This document shows positions 31,839-39,263 of a DNA stretch of 64,000 nucleotides, one piece after another (the first letter of the stretch is position 1; each line of letters begins with the position of its first letter). The translations under genes and the position numbers were made by a program. The stretch comes from Microbulbifer rhizosphaerae (lineage in GTDB: Bacteria; Pseudomonadota; Gammaproteobacteria; Pseudomonadales; Cellvibrionaceae): NCBI RefSeq assembly GCF_014191725.1, contig NZ_JACHWZ010000003.1, forward strand, positions 1 to 64,000, read 5' to 3'. Under the pieces are notes generated by a model. It ran no database searches. It saw only the letters and a list, made by a program, of their open reading frames with translations, and was not told the DNA's origin.

Positions 31839-32729
31839 ATGAAAATTTTATTCTGGATTGGAACCGGGTTTGCCGCGATAGCGGTTATCTGCGTTATATT
31901 TTTTGTCATCGTTTTTCTTAACATGGCTTTTGTCGCCCAGATAACCGAGTGGAAAGTGTCAAGGGGAAAAGATTATGTTGTGCTGTTGGATGGCGTGACG
32001 ATAGAGGAGGTTGAGCACAACCATCCTTCACTGGAACGGGAATGGGAACCCGGTGCCGGCGATATAGCAGCGGCGAGACGGGTGCTGCTGACACCGGATA
32101 ACGCGCTGGAAGAGGGCGAGAGGGTCTTCGATAAAGACCCAAACCGCCAAGTCCTGCAACTGGACGCCACTGGCGAGTTGCCTGTGAAAATCTTTATCGG
32201 TCAGATAATCTACGCTCGGGATGGCGATAATCTCGGGGACAAACTGGTGGAGTTTGAAGATGCGCCCTTCGATGGGCCTGGGTATATCGGCGGTATCAAC
32301 AGCGAATGGTTTCTGTTATCGGCGGCGTTAAAGGAGTTTCAGCATGTGGAAACCCGCCTGTGGCAGGTCAACCACTCGACGCTGCAAATGGAGATGATAG
32401 AAGAGAATCCCTATTACACCTTTGAGCGGCCTCCGAGAACATTCTCGCCCGAGGGCTTTCCCGGTGTAATCGTGGCCATTTATCAGGGCGATGTTTCCTA
32501 TGGCTTTGGTGGCGACTCGTCCCGCCCCGCCCATACCGTTTTGCGGGTCTATACGCCCCAGTTCCCCGATGGTGTAAACCTGGCCCGATTTGCTTTTAAG
32601 GCCGGAATCGTCGTAGATGTCGATTGGTGGGAGGGCGCGCTGCTGGTCACCGGCGATCCCAGTCGCCCCGTGGCGGCGGATAAGCCCCGCTTGCCGCCGA
32701 GAATCTGGAAAGTGCGCCTGCCAGGGTAA
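31839..32729 (+). CDS. Membrane-anchored hypothetical protein (296 aa)
   Basis: A 296-residue protein with one N-terminal membrane anchor (about residues 5-32) and a periplasmic C-terminal part of beta-rich character. It has many Trp/Phe/Tyr pairs (YYTFERPPRTFSPEGFPGVIV around 190) and a DVDWWEGALLVTGDPSRP segment near the end. No lipobox, catalytic motif or family that I recognise. It is a single gene, divergent from hrpB, and a repeat element follows it. The coding frame is convincing from length and composition; the function is unknown. Confidence 0.75.
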   Translation: MKILFWIGTGFAAIAVICVIFFVIVFLNMAFVAQITEWKVSRGKDYVVLLDGVTIEEVEHNHPSLEREWEPGAGDIAAARRVLLTPDNALEEGERVFDKDPNRQVLQLDATGELPVKIFIGQIIYARDGDNLGDKLVEFEDAPFDGPGYIGGINSEWFLLSAALKEFQHVETRLWQVNHSTLQMEMIEENPYYTFERPPRTFSPEGFPGVIVAIYQGDVSYGFGGDSSRPAHTVLRVYTPQFPDGVNLARFAFKAGIVVDVDWWEGALLVTGDPSRPVAADKPRLPPRIWKVRLPG

Positions 32730-32737
32730 GCCCCGAA

Positions 32738-32846
32738 TGGCACTGACTTAAGCGGTGCAACCTCCGTAGGATGGGCAAAGGAGCGTAGCGACGTGCCCAT
32801 CATCCGCGGCTTTGATGGGCACGCTGCGCTTTGCCCATCCTACAAA
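32738..32846. repeat. MITE-like palindromic element, family B copy 1
   Basis: The block starts with ATGGCACTGACTTAAG (about 32737) and continues into two long arms. GTAGGATGGGCAAAG (32766-32780) pairs with CTTTGCCCATCCTAC (32829-32843), and GACGTGCCCATCA with TGATGGGCACG. A related block lies at 37605-37706. The fold plus the recurring leader suggests a non-autonomous mobile element. Confidence 0.7.
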
Positions 32847-32965
32847 ATAGCGAATCCCGGCTTAATGACGAAAAGCGGATTGTGGGCGATATTGCCGGCT
32901 GGGGTATTACAATCCGATCAGTTTCCACCGGCCCGAGCCGATCCGGCCCGGGACTGACCCGGGGA

Positions 32966-34243
32966 CTATTGCCCCCAGATGGATTCTACATACTCCGGAT
33001 GGTCCACGAAGGGATTCCGGTTGCCCTGGAACTCCTGGGCCGCATCGTTGCGGTCGAGTTCCCACTGGCTCACGGGATCGGCATTGTGCCAGTCGATCAG
33101 CAACTGCAGTGCCCAGTCTTCAAACACCTGATTACTGGAGCCGTCCAGCACGGCATCGCCATAGATGCTGTAGTTTTCCCAGCTGGCAATCACATTCTGG
33201 TAGCGTGTGGCCATGTAGAAGTGGGCCCGCGCCACATCGCCCTTGAACTCGTCAATGGGTTCGAACACTGTGTCGATATAGCCCTGGCTGGACTGGCCGG
33301 AACCGAGTTTGCTGCCGTTGCTGGACACGGCGCTGGTGGTGGCCACCTCACCATAGGGGTAGCTGGAACGCAGGGCGTTTACATAGCCGTCGGAGGCAAA
33401 GATGTGGTGTACGTCGGTGTTCATCGGCGCTACGGCGCCGCCGAACCAGGAGCGCGGAAAGCTGTGCTCGCGGTTGTAGCAGTCGCCCTCGCTGTCGTAG
33501 TTACCACACTGGTCGCTCACCGCGGTGTAGTTATAGGAATCGCTGCCGGTGGGCTTTTCCGAATAGATATCCAGAATCGATCCGTCCTGCTCGTAGTGGT
33601 AATCCAGATCGTTGGCGGCGTAGAAGCTCCACAGTGCGCTGTAACTCTGGGCGGAGTGATCCCTGATGATGTTGTAGAGCGCCGTTTTCAGGCTGTAGCC
33701 GCTCAGGCCCTTCGCGGGGTCATAATAGCCGTCATCGCTGTCACCGCCGCTGGTGCCTGTGGGTTCAAAGGTATCCACATAAACCACTTCCGTGCCGTCG
33801 AAGCCCGACCGGTCATAGAACCGCAGCCCAACCTCTATGGTGCCGCTGGAACTGGCGGTGAGGCTATAGCTGAGCTGTTGCCACTGGCCAGTGAGCGAAT
33901 AGTTGGTGTAATCGCGATAGCCGTTAACGTAGAGGCGCGCACTCACATGGCCTTCGGTGTGGCGGACCCATACGGAAAAATCATAAGTCTGTCCCGCGGT
34001 GATACCCACCGTCTGCCGAAAATCCGTCGAGGACTGTTCGCCGGTTCTGACGGTTATTGCCGCTGAAGAATTGCCGCCGTAAACGACGGATGTGCTTTGG
34101 CTGACGCTGATGCCCGAGTCAATGGTAGTCCAGCCATCGGGACTGCCGCCAGTCCAGTTTTCGAAATCACCGTTTGCCACATCGGCATTCGCCCATTGGC
34201 TAAATACCGATAACAACAAAAACACTCCAAGGTATTGTTTCAT
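32966..34243 (-). CDS. Secreted endonuclease I with N-terminal beta-sandwich domain
   Basis: A 425-residue extracellular nuclease. Signal peptide: MKQYLGVFLLLSVFSQWANA (residues 1-20, AxA-like cleavage). Residues about 22-155 are a carbohydrate-binding-module-like beta-sandwich (NGDFENWTGGSPDGWTTID, GQTYDFSVWVRH). After an acidic linker (SGGDSDDGYYDP), the C-terminal half is an EndA/NucM endonuclease I domain with the His-Me-type motif YNREHSFPRSWFGG, then DVHHIFASDGYVNALRSSYPYGEV, and NRNPFVDHPEYVESIWG at the end. E. coli EndA is about 235 residues; the extra module is typical of marine forms and may bind polymer. The start at 34243 is chosen for the signal peptide; the frame is open to 34276. 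Confidence 0.92.
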   Translation of the reverse strand: MKQYLGVFLLLSVFSQWANADVANGDFENWTGGSPDGWTTIDSGISVSQSTSVVYGGNSSAAITVRTGEQSSTDFRQTVGITAGQTYDFSVWVRHTEGHVSARLYVNGYRDYTNYSLTGQWQQLSYSLTASSSGTIEVGLRFYDRSGFDGTEVVYVDTFEPTGTSGGDSDDGYYDPAKGLSGYSLKTALYNIIRDHSAQSYSALWSFYAANDLDYHYEQDGSILDIYSEKPTGSDSYNYTAVSDQCGNYDSEGDCYNREHSFPRSWFGGAVAPMNTDVHHIFASDGYVNALRSSYPYGEVATTSAVSSNGSKLGSGQSSQGYIDTVFEPIDEFKGDVARAHFYMATRYQNVIASWENYSIYGDAVLDGSSNQVFEDWALQLLIDWHNADPVSQWELDRNDAAQEFQGNRNPFVDHPEYVESIWGQ

Positions 34244-34303
34244 CACTATTATCCTGAGGATTGCAGTTGGGGACATAAAGAGAGAACCCGTCCCGATATA
34301 CCG

Positions 34304-34441
34304 CTATAGCTGCTCGTTAAGGGGGCAATTGGAACAGGTGTTGGGATCCGGAGCTCCACATCTGCTTGAGCACTGATCAATCTCACTGGCGACTACGAAA
34401 CTGTTGCAGGACACACCTGGCGATCGCCTGGTCAGCCGCAT
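34304..34441 (-). CDS. Possible 45-aa Cys-rich protein
   Basis: ATG at 34441 with AAGGG close upstream, TAG at 34304-34306. The 45-residue product ends in a Cys cluster: Cys24-x3-Cys28-x7-Cys36-x2-Cys39, in DQCSSRCGAPDPNTCSNCP, a spacing that could bind a metal or Fe-S centre. A perfect 8-bp-arm palindrome (34484-34508) lies 43-67 nt upstream, where an operator would be. It is not recognised as a family. Small size makes chance possible. Confidence 0.35.
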   Translation of the reverse strand: MRLTRRSPGVSCNSFVVASEIDQCSSRCGAPDPNTCSNCPLNEQL

Positions 34442-34483
34442 GAAGCCCTTAATAAACAAGCAGCTATAATGGTTGCCCGTCAC

Positions 34484-34508
34484 AATACTGTTTATATATG
34501 ACAGTATT
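34484..34508. promoter_or_regulatory. Operator-like palindrome AATACTGT-N9-ACAGTATT
   Basis: Perfect 8-bp arms with a 9-nt TA-rich spacer. It resembles an SOS box but has one base too many between CTGT and ACAG for LexA. It lies upstream of the possible 45-aa ORF on the minus strand. Confidence 0.4.
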
Positions 34509-34540
34509 TGGTGCGCTTCTGTGATCAATACAAATTAGTG

Positions 34541-34599
34541 CGGCCCACCATATTGGTGGCGGATCTTTATATAAATTGGCTAACTTTTATGGTGGGCCG
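34541..34599. repeat. 12-bp perfect inverted repeat
   Basis: CGGCCCACCATA (34541-34552) and TATGGTGGGCCG (34588-34599) flank 35 bp of AT-rich DNA. Non-coding; possibly a small palindromic element. The rest of the 34244-34714 gap holds the ORF and palindrome above and a terminator at 34635-34663. Confidence 0.7.
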
Positions 34600-34634
34600 G
34601 GGCGCCATCAAGGTGGATTCGGAGCACGACAAAA

Positions 34635-34663
34635 TCGCAGGCTTCCGCATCGAAAGCCTGCGT
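34635..34663 (-). terminator. Terminator of the DUF3096 gene
   Basis: CGCAGGCTT and AAGCCTGCG form a 9-bp stem; on the minus strand it is followed by ATTTTGT. It lies about 50 nt past the DUF3096 stop. Confidence 0.6.
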
Positions 34664-34714
34664 CAAAAAAGAATACTGCGCAAAAGACAGTTTCGTTAGG
34701 TTGATTGCTGGATT

Positions 34715-34858
34715 CTAGACTTGAATGCCAAAGATCTGAACCAACCCGACAATGATCAAATAGATGGCGACTATGTAGTTGAGCAATCTTGGCCATATCA
34801 GTATTGCGATGCCTGAGAGTAAGGAGATAACGGGAACCAATTCAAAATGTAGAGTCAT
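34715..34858 (-). CDS. DUF3096 small membrane protein (47 aa)
   Basis: ATG at 34858, TAG at 34715-34717. The 47-residue product matches the DUF3096 pattern: SLLSGIAILIWPRLLNYIVA then IYLIIVGLVQIFG, that is, two hydrophobic helices joined by the conserved P-R-L-L-N-Y-I-V-A-I-Y-L-I-I-x-G core. These are inner-membrane miniproteins of unknown function. The ribosome site is weak (GGTGAATGG). A terminator follows at 34635-34663, so it is an independent small gene next to trxC. Confidence 0.85.
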   Translation of the reverse strand: MTLHFELVPVISLLSGIAILIWPRLLNYIVAIYLIIVGLVQIFGIQV

Positions 34859-34977
34859 ATCCATTCACCATTGACTGTGAGATTTTTTGCGCCAACCGAC
34901 AAGCCTTGTTCGTAATTTCGAACTTAATGTAGTCGAAGATCGTGATAAACGCATCAGATTGTCGGCGTTTTTACTTG

Positions 34978-35433
<456 letters not shown>

Positions 35434-35518
35434 TCGAGGATCTCAGCAGGTCAATGCTGGCAAGTATATGTGTATCGGTTACCTGATTTTAATCCATGTG
35501 TCGGCAGCCATGTATACT

Positions 35519-36157
35519 TCAGCTATTGTTGAGTAGCCACACTTGTTCCCGGGCTGGGCATTGCCCTTTCAGCCCTCCGGGTACGTCCTTGGTTTCCAGA
35601 AGCTTTAGCTGATAGTAATCACTATAGTGATTACTGACCTCCTCGTCAGTGACAGAGAAGGGTGGGCCTGGCAACAGCGTCTGATCGTAAACAAAAGTAA
35701 TCAGCAACTGAGGTGCTTTCCGTGTGATCTCCATCAGGTGTGCTGCGTAACGGCGACGCATCTTTTCGGGAAGTGCCACCAGAGCGGCCCGATCATAGAT
35801 GGCATCAACCGGGCCCAATATCTCAGCCGACAAATCGAAGATATCGCCGCCGTAGATATCGATATTCTCTGCGTTGTAGTGCTTTATTCTGTCGAGATCA
35901 GCAAACTGGGGTTCGACATCGAGTTCCGCAAACAGTTGTTTGATAGCCACGGTGCTCAGTTCAACGCCGGAAACATGGTAGCCCTTAGACAGTAACCAGG
36001 CGATATCAAGGGTTTTTCCGCACAGCGGTAAAAATATGCGGGCGCCTTTCTCTAAAGAAAGTTCGCGGAAGTTATCTACTAGAGCCGGATTGGCTTTGTG
36101 CTCGTGAAAGCCAATATCATTGCCCTCCCACTTTTTAAGCCAAAATTCGTGGTCCAT
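35519..36157 (-). CDS. tpm: Thiopurine S-methyltransferase
   Basis: A 212-residue class I SAM-dependent methyltransferase of the TPMT family. The N-terminus (FWLKKWEGNDIGFHEHKANPALV) and the SAM-binding segment (IFLPLCGKTLDIAWLLSKGYHVSGVELS) are both family hallmarks, and DAIYDRAALVALPEKMRRRYA follows. It methylates thiols, selenium or tellurium compounds, and confers tellurite resistance in pseudomonads. It is a single cytosolic gene with no operon partner. Confidence 0.95.
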   Translation of the reverse strand: MDHEFWLKKWEGNDIGFHEHKANPALVDNFRELSLEKGARIFLPLCGKTLDIAWLLSKGYHVSGVELSTVAIKQLFAELDVEPQFADLDRIKHYNAENIDIYGGDIFDLSAEILGPVDAIYDRAALVALPEKMRRRYAAHLMEITRKAPQLLITFVYDQTLLPGPPFSVTDEEVSNHYSDYYQLKLLETKDVPGGLKGQCPAREQVWLLNNS

Positions 36158-36356
36158 ACTAATTGCCTATGAAGTATGTTTGCGTATGAGCAATAGTATC
36201 AGTGTATGCTCTCTTCAGGTACATCGAGAGCTGCTTCCAGCGTTTTTATATGTTTGAAATTCTACCGCAACGGGTTGAATTGAAATAACTATGCTGGCTG
36301 GTAGTAGCCACCAGGCTGCCAGAATCGTTGGAATGATAGGTGAAAAATCAATGTTC

Positions 36357-37025
36357 CTAAATCTGCAGGCGTGACAGGATTGGTTCGTCGATATCCTGCG
36401 GGTGTTGCAAGGCAGACTCTATCCCGGTGCGGACGCCGAGGGCCGCGGTCTCACGGGACATGCTGGGTGCGCCCAGGTTCTCAGGTAGTGCGGCGACCTC
36501 GGGTAGATGGGGCAGGTGGATCCAGCCGGCGCGGATATCCAGATCGTTGGTGGCGATGTAGTGGAGGATGCCGTACATCAGGTGGTTGCAACAGAAGGTG
36601 GCAGCAGTATCCGATATATCGGCCGGCACGCCCGCGGAACGCATGGCCTTGACTATAGCTCGCAAGGGCAGGGTGCTGTGATAGGCAATGGGGCCACCGG
36701 GCACAGTGGGCTTGCCCTGCAGCGTCACGCCGCGGTTGTCCTTCAGCCGGTAGCGCGTCGAGTCATTGAAGTTCTGCGCGATACGCTCGACGGTGATGGT
36801 GGCGCGGCCGCCGTACTCACCCATCATCACAACCAGCTCAGGATTTACTTCCTCGATTGCGGTACGCACAACATCGATGCATTCGAAGAAGTTGTTCGGC
36901 ACTACAATTCCGACAATTTTCGCGTTATTGATGGCTGTGCCGTCAAGGGATCGAACCACAGATTCGGCGGGATTGACCGGCGTATTGCCAAAGGCTTCAA
37001 AACCTGTCAGTAGAATCCTTGTCAT
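36357..37025 (-). CDS. pcp: Pyroglutamyl-peptidase I (pyrrolidone-carboxylate peptidase)
   Basis: A 222-residue C15 cysteine peptidase removing N-terminal pyroglutamate. The N-terminus MTRILLTGFEAFGNTPVNPAE is diagnostic. Catalytic Glu is in ITVERIAQN, Cys in TAATFCCNHLMYG, His in AGWIHLPHLPE. It is cytosolic. Its ATG at 37025 is contiguous with the stop of the lipoprotein gene, so the two are co-transcribed. Its product 5-oxoproline is the substrate of the oxoprolinase encoded at 19858-23478. Confidence 0.95.
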   Translation of the reverse strand: MTRILLTGFEAFGNTPVNPAESVVRSLDGTAINNAKIVGIVVPNNFFECIDVVRTAIEEVNPELVVMMGEYGGRATITVERIAQNFNDSTRYRLKDNRGVTLQGKPTVPGGPIAYHSTLPLRAIVKAMRSAGVPADISDTAATFCCNHLMYGILHYIATNDLDIRAGWIHLPHLPEVAALPENLGAPSMSRETAALGVRTGIESALQHPQDIDEPILSRLQI

Positions 37026-37571
37026 TTATTGCCTCTCTATCCTAATCTGGCCCTCTGAAAAAGGACGCCAATATTTTACTCTGCGCTCCAATATGAGTTT
37101 GAGGGGCTTGTCCAGGTCCACGCTCACCTTGATGGCATTGCCTTCGGCTCGCATCCGCACATCGTGGGTGAGTTCCAGGTCCGGATAGTGAAGGGGATTA
37201 AAGCCGGTGTGGTGTTGGTTCTCATCGGGATAGGCCAAGCGGGTGCGGATCTCGCCTGCCTCCCGGTCGACATGCCGGGACAATACTTTAGGGGTCGGCG
37301 ACCACTGGCCGGGGGTCGGTTCCAGGCGCAGATCGCCGTTACTGGCGATGCGGGTGCCGTGCATCACAATAATAACGCCTCTCTGGTGGCTTTCCGGCGC
37401 AGTGTCGTGAAAGGCCATAACCCCCACGCCACGGTTTTGAAAATAATCCCGCTCATTCAAGGCAAAAGCGTCCGCATCTGCGGAAATCTTCGCAGTATCT
37501 TTCCCGTGGTCACATGCCAGGAGTGAAAAACTCAATATAACAATGCCGACTGCTCTTAAAGAATGAATCAT
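37026..37571 (-). CDS. Putative lipoprotein of unknown function, upstream of pcp
   Basis: A 181-residue protein with a lipoprotein signal (residues 1-20; lipobox SLLAC, so Cys20 becomes the lipidated N-terminus). The mature part is polar and beta-rich (RGVIIVMHGTRIASNGDLRLEPTPGQWSPTPKVLSR, then LHYPDLELTHDVRMRAEGNAIKVSVDLDKPL), suggesting a compact beta-sandwich. No family recognised. Asp21 after the Cys would favour retention in the inner membrane by the enterobacterial +2 rule. It is the first gene of a two-gene unit with pcp, so a role in peptide or cell-wall turnover is possible but unproven. Confidence 0.75.
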   Translation of the reverse strand: MIHSLRAVGIVILSFSLLACDHGKDTAKISADADAFALNERDYFQNRGVGVMAFHDTAPESHQRGVIIVMHGTRIASNGDLRLEPTPGQWSPTPKVLSRHVDREAGEIRTRLAYPDENQHHTGFNPLHYPDLELTHDVRMRAEGNAIKVSVDLDKPLKLILERRVKYWRPFSEGQIRIERQ

Positions 37572-37604
37572 TATCAGCTCACTCTACAGTTCTTGGGTAA
37601 TACC

Positions 37605-37800
37605 TCAATGGCACTAAGTTAAGGGTCGGCAGGGCAATTTTCGTAGGATAGGCAAAGCGTAGCGTGCCCATCAAGGCCCGGGAAGATGGGCACGTCGCTG
37701 CGCTCCGTTGACTCGCGCCATCCATGGCACTCGCCCGCTTTGCAGGCGCCTGCGGCGTCCAAATCGGCAATCCTGCCGATTTGTGCCCAACAAGAAGAAG
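37605..37800. repeat. Composite repeat block: family B copy 2 then family C copy 1
   Basis: Between the lipoprotein gene and aroG (37572-37994) there is no gene. ATGGCACTAAGTTAAG (about 37609) leads into GTAGGATAGGCAAAGCG and the GTGCCCATC/GATGGGCAC arms (to 37706), matching 32738-32846. Then CATCCATGGC and the CAAATCGGCAATCCTGCCGATTTG unit (37760-37783) match the family C copies at 61906-61934 and 62182-62336. Confidence 0.7.
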
Positions 37801-37933
37801 CGGTTTATTAACCCTCGATGGGGCCACCGTGGATATTTTGCCGAAGCTTAGCAGACTTTGTCTGTCAGCTCATATCGTTGGGCACTGTGTATACAGGCGT
37901 GGGAAGGGGTAAGGATATGGATATCAGCGGCTT

Positions 37934-37987
37934 CGCGGGCGTGGCCCCGCTCCTACACAGAGACTGTAGGAGCGGGCCATGCCCGCG
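37934..37987. repeat. Dispersed palindrome, family A copy 2; probable aroG 3' hairpin
   Basis: CGCGGGCGTGGCCCCGCTCC-TACA pairs with TGTAGGAGCGGGCCATGCCCGCG around a 6-nt loop, giving a 23-bp near-perfect stem. It ends 7 nt from the aroG stop (minus strand) and may terminate or protect that message. Confidence 0.8.
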
Positions 37988-37994
37988 CATGATT

Positions 37995-39068
37995 TCAGGC
38001 GTTGCGTGCTTTTAGCGGTTCTCTCAACTGCTCCGCCATCTTCAACAGCAGCGATTCGGTGGTCTCCCAGTCGATACACTTGTCGGTTACCGACACGCCG
38101 TATTCCATCTGGCTGTGATCTTCCAGAATCTTCTGGTTGCCGGCCTTGAGGTTGCTCTCCACCATAATGCCGATAATGGACTTATTGCCGTCCAGTATCT
38201 GGTGGGTGACGTTATCGACTACCAGCGGCTGCAGCTCGTGGTTCTTGTTGGAGTTGGCGTGGCTGCAGTCGACCATGATGTTTTCCGGCACCTTGGCCTT
38301 TTGCAGCTCCTGCTCGCACATGGCCACACTCACGGAGTCGTAGTTGGGTTTGTCGTTGCCGCCGCGCAGCACCACATGGCCGTAGCGGTTGCCGGCGGTG
38401 TGGATGACTGCGACCTGGCCTTCCTTGTTGATGCCGAGGAATCGGTGCGGGTTGGCCACGGATTGCAGGGCGTTGATGGCCACGTCCAGGCTGCCGTCGG
38501 TGCCGTTCTTGAAGCCCACGGCGGAAGAGAGGCCGCTGGCCATTTCCCGGTGGGTCTGGGATTCGGTGGTGCGCGCGCCGATGGCGGACCAGGAGATCAG
38601 GTCCTGCAGGTACTGGGGCGAAATGGGGTCCAGTGCCTCGGTGGAGGTGGGCAGCCCGATTTCGGCGATATCCAGCAGCAGCTTGCGGCCGATATGCAGG
38701 CCATCCTGAATCTTGAAGGAATCGTTCAGGTAGGGGTCGTTGATCAGCCCCTTCCAGCCCACGGTGGTGCGGGGCTTTTCAAAGTAGACGCGCATGACGA
38801 TCAGCAGGGTGTCGGACACCTGGTCCGCCACTGCTTTCAGGCGTCGCGCGTAGTCCAGGGCGGCGTCCACATCGTGTACGGAGCAGGGGCCGATCACCAC
38901 CATCAGGCGGTGGTCCTTGCGGTCGAGAATGTCCCGCACCGCGGTGCGGCCGGCGGCAACGGTGGCTTCCGCGGCATCGCTGACCGGCAGCTCCGCCTTG
39001 AGTTGCTCGGGGCTGATCAGAATTTCCTGGGAGACGACATTCAGGTCGTCGAACTGCTGTGTGGTCAT
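37995..39068 (-). CDS. aroG: 3-deoxy-7-phosphoheptulonate synthase, class I (AroF/G/H type)
   Basis: A 357-residue class I-alpha DAHP synthase, the first step of aromatic amino-acid biosynthesis (PEP plus erythrose-4-phosphate). Motifs: VVIGPCSVHD, MRVYFEKPRTTVGWKGLINDPYLN, the GARTTESQTHREMASGLS segment, KNGTDGS, and DCSHANSNKNHELQ. Metal ligands Cys, His, Glu and Asp sit in these. I start at the ATG at 39068 (MTTQQFDDLNV), as in related enzymes; the frame is open to 39110. Which amino acid inhibits it (Phe, Tyr or Trp) cannot be decided by eye, so the symbol is provisional. Confidence 0.93.
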   Translation of the reverse strand: MTTQQFDDLNVVSQEILISPEQLKAELPVSDAAEATVAAGRTAVRDILDRKDHRLMVVIGPCSVHDVDAALDYARRLKAVADQVSDTLLIVMRVYFEKPRTTVGWKGLINDPYLNDSFKIQDGLHIGRKLLLDIAEIGLPTSTEALDPISPQYLQDLISWSAIGARTTESQTHREMASGLSSAVGFKNGTDGSLDVAINALQSVANPHRFLGINKEGQVAVIHTAGNRYGHVVLRGGNDKPNYDSVSVAMCEQELQKAKVPENIMVDCSHANSNKNHELQPLVVDNVTHQILDGNKSIIGIMVESNLKAGNQKILEDHSQMEYGVSVTDKCIDWETTESLLLKMAEQLREPLKARNA

Positions 39069-39194
39069 AGTGAAATCTTTACTGGTGCGCACGGCGCACC
39101 CTACGTCCAATTAGAGTGAGTGGGTATCCTACCTAGAGCTTGCAGGTACGGCTAGGGTTTCATTTGTAACCAAATGGGGTTTTTCCGGGCTGGG

Positions 39195-39232
39195 GCGGGC
39201 CGGTGGCCCGCTTTGCGGAGCTGGAGCTCCGC
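39195..39232 (-). terminator. Two consecutive hairpins after the AddA-like gene
   Basis: GCGGAGCT-GG-AGCTCCGC (39215-39232) and GCGGGCC-GGT-GGCCCGC (39195-39211) are adjacent strong stems. On the minus strand they are followed a few bases later by GGAAAAA rather than a T-run, so termination efficiency is uncertain. Confidence 0.45.
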
Positions 39233-39263
39233 GGTCTCGGGCGGGTAAAGAGCAGCATGCCCA

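Noticed and set aside
34485-34507. LexA (SOS) box
   Set aside because: The spacing between CTG and CAG is 11 rather than 10, so it is not a standard LexA site; kept only as an operator-like palindrome.
34508-34699. 63-aa plus-strand ORF
   Set aside because: It runs through an inverted repeat and a terminator hairpin and lacks a convincing start.
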